A DNA stretch of 64,000 nt. Origin: Streptomyces fungicidicus. Its GTDB lineage: Bacteria; Actinomycetota; Actinomycetes; Streptomycetales; Streptomycetaceae. How positions within the stretch are numbered: the first letter of the stretch is position 1; each line of letters starts with the position of its first letter. The translations under genes and the position numbers were made by a program. Shown piece by piece: positions 33,672 through 41,580 of the stretch. The notes below the pieces were generated by a model. It saw only the letters and a program-made list of their open reading frames with translations. It was not told the origin of the DNA and did not search any database. The stretch lies in the NCBI RefSeq assembly GCF_003665435.1, contig NZ_CP023407.1, positions 186,001-250,000 on the forward strand. Reading direction: 5' to 3'.

Positions 33672-34283
33672 TTGCAGGAACGGGCAAAGGCAACCCGTAG
33701 GTCACTGCTGGAAGCGGCTGCCCAGCTGTTCGCCGAACAGGGGTACTCGGCCACCAGCGTCAACGACATAAGCGCCAGGTCCGGCCGGACCAGCGGTGCC
33801 GTCTACTTCCACTACACCTGCAAGGAAGGGATCGCCGTAGCCGTCGTCGAGGACCGGTTCGCCACTTGGTCCCAGCTCACCACCCCGTACGAGGACGAGA
33901 CGGTCCCCCCGCTCGAACGGCTAGTCGCCCTCAGCTACGACATCGCCCATGCCCTGACCCAGGACACCGTGACACGCGCCGGCGCCCGCCTGTGGGCCGA
34001 ACGCACCACCATCAAGGCCACCCTTCCCGACCCCTTCGCACTGTGGACCGCCGCCGCCACGCGACTGCTAGCGCAGGCCAGGCTGGCAGGACACCTGAAC
34101 GAGCACATCCGCCCCGCCCGCACGGCCCGTGCCCTGGTGCGGGCGTTCTTCGGCCTGTGCATCCTCACCGAGGCGCTCGACGGTACGACCGTCCTCGACG
34201 ACCGCCTGACCGACTGGTGGCACCTGACCCTGCCCTCCCTCCGTCGCGAAGCTGCCCGCGAGAACCTTCCGGCAAGCCGGTGA
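33672..34283 (+). CDS. TetR-family regulator of the gamma-butyrolactone receptor (ScbR/ArpA) type
   Basis: 203 residues. The HTH 'QERAKATRRSLLEAAAQLFAEQGYSATSVNDISARSGRTSGAVYFHYTCKEGIAVAVVEDRF' matches the ScbR/ArpA subfamily (QERAxRTR..IL.AAA..F...GY.......I...SG.T.GALYFHF.SKE.LA). The C-terminal part is the ligand-binding helical domain. Such receptors release DNA when they bind signalling butyrolactones and control antibiotic production; pseudo-receptors bind other ligands. The TTG at 33672 is the best start, with GGACGGG just upstream. No butyrolactone synthase (AfsA type) or biosynthetic cluster lies in the window. Confidence 0.85.
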   Translation: MQERAKATRRSLLEAAAQLFAEQGYSATSVNDISARSGRTSGAVYFHYTCKEGIAVAVVEDRFATWSQLTTPYEDETVPPLERLVALSYDIAHALTQDTVTRAGARLWAERTTIKATLPDPFALWTAAATRLLAQARLAGHLNEHIRPARTARALVRAFFGLCILTEALDGTTVLDDRLTDWWHLTLPSLRREAARENLPASR

Positions 34284-34895
34284 CGCACCCGGCGGTGATA
34301 GCCCGCCAGGCAGGTCGCCGACCGCAGCGGCGATCTTCTCCGTGCCGCCGCGGGTGTTGTCCTACCGTCCGGTAACCGCAGGCATTTCCTCAGTGCGCCC
34401 TCCCGGTCATCCGCAGACACCTTCAAACGCTAGGGTGACGGGCACCTGACAGTTTCCCGTCTTCGAAAAGCCAGGCTGCCCGCGCAGACATCTCTTCATG
34501 TGCTTGCGCCGGGTTTTCGACGGTTTCCGTCCAGCGTCAGACTATGACGTCGCCCTCATTGGGAGTGGCGACGCGGAGAGAAGAAGGTACGTGAGTTCCA
34601 TGTACAGCGCTCGCCCGCGAACCGGCGTCGCGCATCTCGCACCAGCGCCGCATCGTGGTGACGTACGTGTCGAAGGCCGCCGCACGATTTCCACGGCAGG
34701 GTACGCGACTGTCGTCCCCGCCTCCGCGCTCGGCCGGACGTATCCGGCTCGAACCCCGTGGGGCCCCTGTGGCCCGACGCCGGGTGCTGCCCGAAGACGG
34801 CTTCGGCACGCGGAAGCAGCGCGCTGCCTTCACTCCTGTGCCGCTGCGGCAACGGATCATGCCTGGCTTCGACGATGACGGGCAGGTTCGACTTC
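34284..34895. other. 612-base stretch without a recognisable gene
   Basis: Short open frames exist on both strands, but none has family similarity, a good ribosome site or consistent codon use. A weak dyad (ACAT-N6-ATGT, 34488-34501) is visible. The right end must contain the flavohemoprotein promoter. I see nothing else. Confidence 0.4.
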
Positions 34896-36191
34896 ATGCG
34901 TCTTCCCTCGCTCCACGACAGACCGCCCGAACCGGCGGAGGGAGGGAGCTGGGCGGCCACAGCCCGCCCGGCTTCCCCTGCGGTACCTGGTCACATCGCG
35001 GTCTCCCGACCCCCCGTCAGCGCCGAGGACGTCGCGCTGGTGCGGGCCAGCCTCGAGGTCGTCGGCCCTTATGTCGCCGAGCTGGCCGGGCACTTCTACA
35101 GCATCCTCTTCGCGCGTTACCCCCAGGTCAGGGATTTGTTTCCGGCGGATCTCGACGTCCAGCGCGAACGTCTGGTGCGTGGCCTGCTGCGCATCGTGGA
35201 ACTGGTCGACGACCCCGACAACCTCGTGGCGTTCTGCTCCCGTCTGGGACGCGGCCACCGCAAGTTCGGCACGCAGAGCGCCCACTACCCGGCCGTCGGC
35301 GAATGCCTGCTGCAGGCCCTCGCCCAGTACGCGGGCCCCGCGTGGAGCCCTGCGCTGGAAGCGGCATGGCAGCGCGCCTACTCCGCTGCCGCGGACGTGA
35401 TGGCCCGGGCCGCCGAGGAGGACGCCCGTGAGCGCCCGGCCGTGTGGGACGCTCACATCGTCGAGCACGTGCACCGCGGAAACGGCATCGCGGAGATAAC
35501 CGTCCAGCCCCAGCAGCCGTATCCCTTCGTGGCGGGCCAGTACGTGACCGTCGAAACGCCCTGGGCACCGAGACACTGGCGTCAGTACTCCCCCGCGCAC
35601 GCCCCACGGCCCAGTTCCGAACTGACCTTCCACGTGCGTGCCGTACCGGGCGGAAAGGTCAGCAACGCGCTCGTCCACCACGCCCGTCTGGGAGACCCCC
35701 TCAGGCTCGGTCCGCCGGAAGGCGACATGGTCCTGCGCCCGAACCGGCAACGTGATCTGCTGTTCGTGGCCGGCGGCACCGGCCTCGCTCCGATTCGCGC
35801 CCTGATCGAGGAGGTGGCCCGGGACGGTGTCGGCAACGTGCAGGAAGTCAGCTTGTTCATCGGCGCCAGAACGGCGGACGAACTGTACGGGCTCAATGAC
35901 ATGCTGCGCATGTCCCAGCGCTACCACTGGCTCCGCGTCCGCGCGGCGGTGTCCCACGAACGCATCGCAGGACTGGAAGGCACGCTTCCCGAGGTACTCG
36001 CGGAGTTCGGCCCCTGGTACCGGCACGAGGCATACCTGTGCGGCCCACCGCAAATGCTGGGCGACGCCGTACAGGCCCTGCGTCGCCATGGCGTCCCACC
36101 CCAGCACATCCATTACGACCCCTGGGACACCCCCGTGCTGACCGCCCCCCTGGGGCCGCCCCCGTCCGACGAGGAGACCGACGAGCTGTGA
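34896..36191 (+). CDS. hmp: Flavohemoprotein (nitric oxide dioxygenase type)
   Basis: About 431 residues. A disordered start is followed by a globin domain ('SAEDVALVRASLEVVGPYVAELAGHFYSILFARYP', with the distal Tyr in HFYSILF, Gln in LDVQRERL, and the proximal His in 'LGRGHRKFGTQSAHYPAVGE'), an FAD domain ('RHWRQYSPAH') and an NAD domain ('LLFVAGGTGLAPIRALIEE', 'YLCGPPQMLGDAV'). It oxidises NO to nitrate with NAD(P)H and O2. The exact start is unclear: ATG 34896 is chosen, with ATG 34875 possible. Its stop overlaps the next gene's GTG by 4 bases, so the two are coupled. Confidence 0.88.
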   Translation: MRLPSLHDRPPEPAEGGSWAATARPASPAVPGHIAVSRPPVSAEDVALVRASLEVVGPYVAELAGHFYSILFARYPQVRDLFPADLDVQRERLVRGLLRIVELVDDPDNLVAFCSRLGRGHRKFGTQSAHYPAVGECLLQALAQYAGPAWSPALEAAWQRAYSAAADVMARAAEEDARERPAVWDAHIVEHVHRGNGIAEITVQPQQPYPFVAGQYVTVETPWAPRHWRQYSPAHAPRPSSELTFHVRAVPGGKVSNALVHHARLGDPLRLGPPEGDMVLRPNRQRDLLFVAGGTGLAPIRALIEEVARDGVGNVQEVSLFIGARTADELYGLNDMLRMSQRYHWLRVRAAVSHERIAGLEGTLPEVLAEFGPWYRHEAYLCGPPQMLGDAVQALRRHGVPPQHIHYDPWDTPVLTAPLGPPPSDEETDEL

Positions 36192-36853
36192 ACGATCCCG
36201 AGACGACCGGCTCCTTCGGGGAACGAATGCTGCAGCAGCAGTTCGGCACCGCCGACCGTGCGGCCGAATTCTACGACCGTCAGGTGCACGACTACCTGAC
36301 GCCCGCCATGAGGGAGTTCATAGCACGGCAGAACATGGTGTTCCTGTCCACCGCCGATTCCCGGGGCGCCTGCGACGCCAGCTTCCGCGCCGGGCCACCG
36401 GGCTTCTGCGTGTCTCCTGACGACCGCTCCCTGACCTACCCGGAGTACCGGGGCAACGGTGTTCTGGCCAGCGCGGGCAACATGACGGAGAATCCCCACC
36501 TCGGCATGCTGTTCATGGACTTCACCCATGACCACATAGGGCTGCACGTGAACGGCACGGTCCGGCTGTACACGGACCACGAACTCCGCGCGTGGTATCC
36601 GCATCTGCCGACCGAGACCGCACCCGGTCGCCAACCTCATCTGTGGGTGCACGTGACCGTCGACGAGGCGTACGTCCACTGCTCCAAGCACATACCCCAC
36701 CTCGAGCCGGCCCCGCGCCCTCGCTTGCCCACGGACCGCAACCGGCCCAAGGACAGCGCGTACTTCCCCGAGCCGTCCCCCGTGCACCAGGGAGTCGCCG
36801 AAGCCGGAACCGACCACACGTCGTGGCGGGACCGCCTTCGGATCCGCCGCTGA
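36188..36853 (+). CDS. Pyridoxamine 5'-phosphate oxidase-family (PNPOx-like) protein
   Basis: 221 residues with a split-barrel flavin-binding domain: 'MREFIARQNMVFLSTADSRGACDASFRAGPPGFCV', 'GNGVLASAGNMTENPHLGMLFMDF' and 'GLHVNGTVRLY'. This subgroup is the general-stress or putative FMN-binding family rather than true PdxH. GTG at 36188 overlaps the flavohemoprotein stop (GTGA), so the protein probably works with it, for example in flavin- or heme-linked nitrosative-stress defence; the partnership is inferred from coupling only. Confidence 0.85.
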   Translation: MNDPETTGSFGERMLQQQFGTADRAAEFYDRQVHDYLTPAMREFIARQNMVFLSTADSRGACDASFRAGPPGFCVSPDDRSLTYPEYRGNGVLASAGNMTENPHLGMLFMDFTHDHIGLHVNGTVRLYTDHELRAWYPHLPTETAPGRQPHLWVHVTVDEAYVHCSKHIPHLEPAPRPRLPTDRNRPKDSAYFPEPSPVHQGVAEAGTDHTSWRDRLRIRR

Positions 36854-36878
36854 ACCCGAGGCTCGGCGGACGACGTCG

Positions 36879-36985
36879 TTCGGGGGCGTCCAGCGCCGGT
36901 AACCACAGGTCGGCCCGGGAGGCGCGGCAGGGCGCACGCGCCCCCGGGTCGGGGACGCCGATGATCGTCACCCCCGCCGGGAGCG
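36879..36985 (-). pseudogene. C-terminal fragment of a HAD phosphatase, duplicate of the gene at 32554
   Basis: The minus strand reads 'AGVTIIGVPDPGARAPCRASRADLWLPALDAPE', matching the C-terminal part of the HAD protein at 32554-33267 ('AGLRVLGVGPQPPGDGATGADLWIPALDAPE'). The DNA at 36885-36914 agrees with 32617-32646 at about 27 of 30 bases. No upstream HAD motifs are present. It is a partial duplication or the end of a lost paralogue. Confidence 0.65.
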
Positions 36986-37021
36986 GTGACATCGCTTCCC
37001 CGAAACACCGAGGCATCTGTC

Positions 37022-37036
37022 AAATATTAGACATTT
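37022..37036. promoter_or_regulatory. FadR-type operator upstream of the GntR gene
   Basis: AAATAT-TAG-ACATTT is a near-palindrome with a 3-base centre, fitting the TNGT-N3-ACNA pattern of FadR-subfamily GntR proteins. A -10-like TAAAGT lies at 37046-37051. Sister sites lie at 52018-52030 and 53572-53584, suggesting autoregulation by the GntR protein. Confidence 0.6.
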
Positions 37037-37217
37037 AACTACCTGTAAAGTAGTGCGAGGTTTGTCCTGGACGAGTTGCCGCTGATCGGTCTTCCACCTT
37101 CGCAACACGCGCACGGCGATGGAAGATCGGCCGTTCTCACTCCCGGTGCCCTCACCTCGCGATATGCTGTCCAATATTTATCAAGCTGTCGGGCAGACCT
37201 GGGAGAGTGCGACAAAC

Positions 37218-37961
37218 GTGGAACCACACACGAGACGCGCCGCCCGCGGGGCTACGGCGAAGCTCATCGGCCAGAAGGTGCTGCGCCCTCGCGAACAAGT
37301 GGAGGAGAAGATCCGCGCAGCGATCCTGTCGGGCGAGTTGCGCAGCGGTGAAAGACTGCCTTCCGAGGCGGAACTGGCCCGGCAGTTCGACGTCAGCCGC
37401 ACCACGGTGCGCGAGGCTCTGCGGTCGCTGGTCAGCCAGAAGCTGATCGACAAGACGCCCGGTGTCGGCGGTGGCAGTTTCGTGCGCAGTGTCGACCACC
37501 AGTCCCTGGGCAATCTTCTGCAGGAGTCGCTGCACAACCTTCTGCAACTGGGCAACCTGCGAGTGGAGGAGGTGGCCATGCTGCGCCAGTACCTCGAGGT
37601 GCCGGCCGCACGGCTTGCCGCCCAGCACCGCTCGGACGAGGACCTGGCAGGGTTGCAGGACATCGTCGAACGGCAGAAGACCATCTCGGTCGACGACCCG
37701 GACGTGCCCGATCTCGATGCCCGGTTCCATGCCGCGATCGCGAAGGCGTCGGGCAATCGGCTCCTCGCATCATTCGTCCACGCGCTGCACCGCGAGACCG
37801 AGCCGGTGCACTACCTGGACCTGTCCCCCGAGGTCGGCCGCACGACCGTGCGCCAGCATCAGAAGATCGTCAAGGCGATCGCCGCGTCCGACCCGGACTC
37901 GGCCGAGCAAGCCGTCAACGAGCACCTCGTCTACCTGCGTGAACACGTACTGAGCCTGTGA
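37218..37961 (+). CDS. GntR-family regulator, FadR (FCD) subfamily
   Basis: 247 residues. Winged HTH at about 25-90: 'EEKIRAAILSGELRSGERLPSEAELARQFDVSRTTVREALRSLVSQKLI' followed by the wing 'TPGVGGGSFVRS'. The C-terminal FCD domain has the metal/ligand histidines in 'LDARFHAAIAKASGN', 'VRQHQKIVKAI' and 'AVNEHLVYLREHV'. It probably represses the convergent 14-gene acyl-CoA operon and its importer, with a pathway CoA ester or acid as inducer. GTG at 37218 has a GGGAGAG site; ATG at 37164 is possible. Its end lies 93 bases from the end of the operon. Confidence 0.88.
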   Translation: MEPHTRRAARGATAKLIGQKVLRPREQVEEKIRAAILSGELRSGERLPSEAELARQFDVSRTTVREALRSLVSQKLIDKTPGVGGGSFVRSVDHQSLGNLLQESLHNLLQLGNLRVEEVAMLRQYLEVPAARLAAQHRSDEDLAGLQDIVERQKTISVDDPDVPDLDARFHAAIAKASGNRLLASFVHALHRETEPVHYLDLSPEVGRTTVRQHQKIVKAIAASDPDSAEQAVNEHLVYLREHVLSL

Positions 37962-37976
37962 TCGCCTGACGCCGAC

Positions 37977-38015
37977 CGCTCCCGCCTGCCGCTCATGACG
38001 CGGTCGGCGGGAGCG
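37977..38015. terminator. Hairpin between convergent GntR gene and catabolic operon
   Basis: CGCTCCCGCC (37977-37986) and GGCGGGAGCG (38006-38015) form a perfect 10-base stem with a 19-base loop, in the 93-base gap between two convergent transcription units. It is a likely bidirectional terminator. Confidence 0.55.
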
Positions 38016-38054
38016 TGGACGGCCGGCGTAGCGGAACACGTCGACGGGCGGAAC

Positions 38055-38897
38055 TCACCAGGAGTAGAAGCCCTGCCCGGTCTTGCGGCCGAGGTGCCCC
38101 GCCCTCACCTTCTCCAGGAGAACGGCGGGGGGCGCGAATCTCTCCCCCACCTCGCGCGCGAGGTGCTCCGCGATCGCCAGCCGCACGTCGAGCCCCACCA
38201 CGTCCGTCGTCTTCAGGGGACCCATCGGGTGCTTGTAGCCCAATGTCATGGCCGTGTCGATGTCCTCCGCGGAGGCGACCCCGTCCTGGAGCATCCGCAT
38301 CGCCTCCAGCGCGAGCGCGACTCCGAGCCGGCTGCTGGCGAATCCCGGGGAGTCGGTGACCGTGATGGCCGTCTTCCCCAGTGCCTCCACCCATGCCTGG
38401 GCTTCGCCCACCAGTTCCGGCGCGGTCTTCGGGCCCACCACGATCTCGACGAGTTCGCTGGCCGGCACCGGGTTGAAGAAGTGCAGTCCCACCAGCCGGT
38501 CGGGCGCCGGAAGGTCCGACGCCAGCCCGTGGACCGGCAGGCTCGAGGTGTTCGTCGCCAGGTACGCGTCCGGGGCCACTGCCGCCACCGAGGCCAGCAC
38601 CCGCCGCTTCAGCTCCATGTCCTCCGGCACGGCCTCCACCACCAGCCCGCACCCGGCCAGCACCCCGGGATCGGTGGAGACCGAGAGCCGGGCGGCGACT
38701 TCCGGCAGCGGTCCGGGGAGCTTTCCGCGCTCCCGTGCCCTGGTCAGGCTCGTCTCCACCCGCTCACGGGCCGCGACGGCGGCCGGTTCGGAGACCTCCA
38801 CGACGGTCACCGACGTGCCGGCCAGCAGGAAGGCGTGCGCGATGCCCGCTCCCATGCGGCCACCGCCGTACACGCCGACGTTCTCGGGCAGACTCAT
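38055..38897 (-). CDS. 3-Hydroxyacyl-CoA dehydrogenase (third of three in the operon)
   Basis: 280 residues, the short (FadB2/HBD) form. NAD-binding loop 'GVYGGGRMGAGIAHAFLLAG'; catalytic His in 'LVGLHFFNPVPASELVEIVVG'; C-terminal substrate domain 'LGYKHPMGPLKTTDVVGLDVRL' ending 'RKTGQGFYSW'. It oxidises a (3S)-hydroxyacyl-CoA to the 3-ketoacyl-CoA. It is the last gene of the operon and overlaps the thiolase stop by 4 bases, so it likely feeds that thiolase. The position after PVPA, where most relatives have PVMKLVE, differs (ASELVE), so substrate preference may differ from the other two. Confidence 0.9.
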   Translation of the reverse strand: MSLPENVGVYGGGRMGAGIAHAFLLAGTSVTVVEVSEPAAVAARERVETSLTRARERGKLPGPLPEVAARLSVSTDPGVLAGCGLVVEAVPEDMELKRRVLASVAAVAPDAYLATNTSSLPVHGLASDLPAPDRLVGLHFFNPVPASELVEIVVGPKTAPELVGEAQAWVEALGKTAITVTDSPGFASSRLGVALALEAMRMLQDGVASAEDIDTAMTLGYKHPMGPLKTTDVVGLDVRLAIAEHLAREVGERFAPPAVLLEKVRAGHLGRKTGQGFYSW

Positions 38898-40093
38898 CGG
38901 TTCTCCGATCCATGGGTGACGTTCTCGAGGACGACGGCGAGGGCCTGGCCGACGCCGATGCAGATCGCGGCAACCCCCCAGCGGTCACCACTCAGGCGCA
39001 GCCGGTGCGCCAGGGTGCCGAGAATCCGGGCACCGGAGGCACCCAGCGGATGCCCGATGGCGATCGCGCCACCCCAGGCGTTGACGATCGCGGGATCGAT
39101 CCTCCAGGCGTCGACGCAGGCCAGCGACTGGACGGCGAAGGCCTCGTTCAGTTCGACGGCGGACACGTCGGACCATGTGATCCCGGCCCGGGCCAGCGCG
39201 GCGTTCGCCGCTTCCACGGGGGCGAAGCCGAAGTCCTGCGGGGCCAGCGCGTGCGTCCCGCGTCCCGCGATCCGCGCCAGCGGACCGGCCCCGACGGCCT
39301 CCGCGGCGGCCTCGGAGCCGATGACGAGAGCGGCGGCGCCGTCATTGAGCGGAGAGGCGTTGCCAGCCGTGATCGATCCGCCGGTGCGGAAGGAGGGTTT
39401 CAGCCCGGCCAGCGTTCCTGGCGTCGAGCCGGGCCGGATGCCCTCGTCACGGGTGAGCCCCGTCTCGGGCACGGGCACCACGAGATCGTCGTAGTGGCCG
39501 GACTCCCAGGCCGCGTGGGCCAGTTGATGTGACCGGGCGGCGAAGCCGTCCTGCCGCTCACGGGAGATCGCGAACCGGTCGGCGAGCTGCTCGTTGCACT
39601 CCCCCAGCGAAGCGGTCCACTCCTGGGGCATCCGCTCGTTGACCAGCCGCCAGCCGAGCGTCGTCGACACGGCGGTGACGTTCCCGGCCGGATAGCCCTT
39701 GGCTGGTTTGGGCAGCACCCAGGGCGCGCGGGTCATCGACTCGACGCCCCCGGCCACGACGATGTCGGCGTCCCCGCACTCGACGGCGCGTGAGGCGGTC
39801 ATCGCGGCGTCCAGCGACGAGCCGCAGAGCCGGTTGACCGTCGACCCCGGTACCGAGACCGGCAGCCCGGCCAGCAGCACCGCCATCCGCGCGACGTTCC
39901 GGTTGTCCTCCCCGGCGCCGTTGGCGTTGCCGTAGACGACATCGCCGACGCACGCCGGATCGAGGGAGGGCACCTTGCCGAGCACGCCGGTCAGGGCGGT
40001 CGCGGCGAGATCGTCGGGGCGGACTTCGGCGAGGGCGCCTCCGAAGCGCCCGAACGGCGTCCGCGCGGCGGCATAGAGGAAGGCGTGGTTCAT
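38894..40093 (-). CDS. Thiolase (acetyl-CoA C-acyltransferase)
   Basis: 399 residues, full-length thiolase. The acyl-accepting Cys is in 'VNRLCGSSLDAAMTASRAVECGDADIVVAGG', the 'VELNEAFAVQSL' motif is intact, the catalytic His is in 'IGHPLGASGARI', and the second Cys is in 'VAAICIGVGQALAVVLE'. The usual CxGGGxG reads CIGVGQA, a small departure. It cleaves a 3-ketoacyl-CoA to acetyl-CoA (or propionyl-CoA) and a shortened acyl-CoA. Start and stop overlap both neighbours (ATGA), showing tight coupling within the operon. Confidence 0.93.
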   Translation of the reverse strand: MNHAFLYAAARTPFGRFGGALAEVRPDDLAATALTGVLGKVPSLDPACVGDVVYGNANGAGEDNRNVARMAVLLAGLPVSVPGSTVNRLCGSSLDAAMTASRAVECGDADIVVAGGVESMTRAPWVLPKPAKGYPAGNVTAVSTTLGWRLVNERMPQEWTASLGECNEQLADRFAISRERQDGFAARSHQLAHAAWESGHYDDLVVPVPETGLTRDEGIRPGSTPGTLAGLKPSFRTGGSITAGNASPLNDGAAALVIGSEAAAEAVGAGPLARIAGRGTHALAPQDFGFAPVEAANAALARAGITWSDVSAVELNEAFAVQSLACVDAWRIDPAIVNAWGGAIAIGHPLGASGARILGTLAHRLRLSGDRWGVAAICIGVGQALAVVLENVTHGSENR

Positions 40094-40545
40094 GCGGCGT
40101 GCTCCTTGGAGATGAGCATGCTCTTCAGACCGTGCTGGACCACGGTGCCGTGCTGGTTGACGACGTGGGCCTGGAACTCCACTACCCCGCGGTCGGAGTG
40201 GGAGGAGGACGGACGCCGGGCGGTCACGGCGTAGTCGACGTGCAGGGTGTCACCGAAGTGGATCGGGGCGGTGAACCGCCAGTCGCTGATGCCGAGGAAG
40301 GCGATCACCGACTGGTCGAGTTCACCCGTGCGTGCCCACATCAGCCCGTGGGCGAAGGAGAGTCCAAGCAGGCCGTGGGCGATCCGGGTGCCGAACGGCG
40401 TCCCCTTGGCGAACTCCTCGCTGGTGTGCAGCGGGAACCGGTCACCGGTGAGCCCGGCGAAGGCACCGACGTCGGCCTCCGTGATGGTCCTCGACGGGCT
40501 GCTCCAGGAGCGGCCTACGACCAGGTCGTCGAACCAGAGCGTCAT
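40090..40545 (-). CDS. MaoC-family enoyl-CoA hydratase
   Basis: 151 residues forming one hot-dog domain. The hydratase-2-type motif 'FAGLTGDRFPLHTSEEFAKGTPFGTRIAHGLLGLSFAHGL' contains the catalytic Asp and His. It adds water to an enoyl-CoA, usually giving the (3R) product, which would suit an SDR dehydrogenase rather than the HAD-type dehydrogenases. Together with the crotonase-type hydratase at 49962 the operon has two hydration routes. It overlaps its neighbours by 4 bases on both sides. Confidence 0.88.
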   Translation of the reverse strand: MTLWFDDLVVGRSWSSPSRTITEADVGAFAGLTGDRFPLHTSEEFAKGTPFGTRIAHGLLGLSFAHGLMWARTGELDQSVIAFLGISDWRFTAPIHFGDTLHVDYAVTARRPSSSHSDRGVVEFQAHVVNQHGTVVQHGLKSMLISKEHAA

Positions 40546-41540
40546 CGCCCCGCTCCGCCGCCCGTGCCGGTGGTGAGGACGACCTTGCCCTTGACCTTGC
40601 CTTCCCTCACGTACTGCAGGGCGTCACCGGCCCTCTCCAGCGGGAACGTCCTGTCGACGGCCGCGTTGAGCTTGCCCCGCACGAACAGGTCGAACATCTC
40701 GGCCATGGTCGACCGCATCAGCTCGGGGTGCCGGTCCCGGTAGTCGCTGCTCTGCAGGCCCACCACGCTGATGCTCTTGACCAGCAGGTGACCGGGCTTG
40801 ATCGGGTTCTGCCCGCCGGAAGCGAAACCGACGACGACGATCCTGCCCTCCCACGCGGTGGCCCGGATGATCTGGGTGAGGTAGTCGCCGCCCAGCATCT
40901 CCAGCACCACGTCGACGCCCTTGCCGTCGGTGGCGGCGAGGAGGTCGTCGCGCAGTGTCTCCGGAGTCGAGGTGAGCACCACGTCGGCGCCCTGCCGGCG
41001 GGCCAGTTCGCCCTTGCCGGCGTCCTGGGCGAGAGCGATGACCCGGGCGCCCCGGGCCTTGGCGAGCTGCACGCCGGCGGATCCGACCCCGCCACCGGCG
41101 CCGGTGACGAGCACCGTCTCACCGGAGCGCAGCTGACCGCGCCGGAGCAGGCCGAAGTAGGCCGTGGAGTACACCAGGCCGAAGGCCGCCGCCTCCTCGT
41201 CACTCATCTCGTCGGGGAGCTCCATGACCAGCTCCTCGGGGACGGACAGTTGTTCGGCGTAACCGCCGTACTCGACCAGGGCCAGTACCCGCCGGCCGAC
41301 GGTGATCCGCTCGACGCCCTCGCCCACCGCGATCACGCGTCCGGCCGCTTCCTTGCCCGGGCTGAACGGGCGCTGCGGCAGGTTCTGGTAGGTCCCCTCG
41401 ACCACGAGGGCGTCCGGGAAGTTGACACTCACCGCGCCCACCCCGATGACGACCTCACCGGGTCCCGGTACCAGGTCGGGCACCTCCTCGACCACGAGAC
41501 CGGAGGGGGGACCGAACTCCTTGACGAGTACAGCACGCAT
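40542..41540 (-). CDS. NADPH:quinone oxidoreductase-like (MDR superfamily) protein
   Basis: 332 residues, zinc-free medium-chain reductase: 'MRAVLVKEFGPPSGLVVEEVPDLVPGPGEVVIGVGAVSVNFPDAL', nucleotide-binding 'VLVTGAGGGVGSAGVQLAKARGARVIALAQ', and C-terminal 'FPLERAGDALQYVREGKVKGKVVL'. Members reduce enones, quinones or 2-enoyl-CoA esters with NADPH. Here it may reduce an unsaturated CoA intermediate that beta-oxidation cannot handle. ATG at 41540 has a GGAGCC site; a 40-base gap to the upstream CoA-transferase is the largest within the operon. Confidence 0.88.
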   Translation of the reverse strand: MRAVLVKEFGPPSGLVVEEVPDLVPGPGEVVIGVGAVSVNFPDALVVEGTYQNLPQRPFSPGKEAAGRVIAVGEGVERITVGRRVLALVEYGGYAEQLSVPEELVMELPDEMSDEEAAAFGLVYSTAYFGLLRRGQLRSGETVLVTGAGGGVGSAGVQLAKARGARVIALAQDAGKGELARRQGADVVLTSTPETLRDDLLAATDGKGVDVVLEMLGGDYLTQIIRATAWEGRIVVVGFASGGQNPIKPGHLLVKSISVVGLQSSDYRDRHPELMRSTMAEMFDLFVRGKLNAAVDRTFPLERAGDALQYVREGKVKGKVVLTTGTGGGAGR

Positions 41541-41580
41541 CGTTGGCTCCTTGGTGAAATGTGTGTGTGGGGCCGGGCGG

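Larger units (their letters stand above)
36854..37217. other. 364-base stretch with a HAD gene fragment and the GntR leader
   Basis: No intact gene. The left part holds a minus-strand fragment of a HAD phosphatase, the middle holds a FadR-type operator at 37022-37036, and the right part is the leader of the GntR gene. Both of the named elements are listed separately. Confidence 0.5.

Noticed and set aside
34488..34501. ACAT-N6-ATGT dyad as a gamma-butyrolactone autoregulator box for the ScbR-like protein
   Set aside because: It is short, lacks the expected AT-rich 22-26-base arrangement, and lies downstream of the gene without a clear promoter.
34498..34878. Small genes on either strand between the ScbR-like gene and the flavohemoprotein gene
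   Set aside because: No ribosome site, family match or consistent codon bias; left as unassigned sequence.
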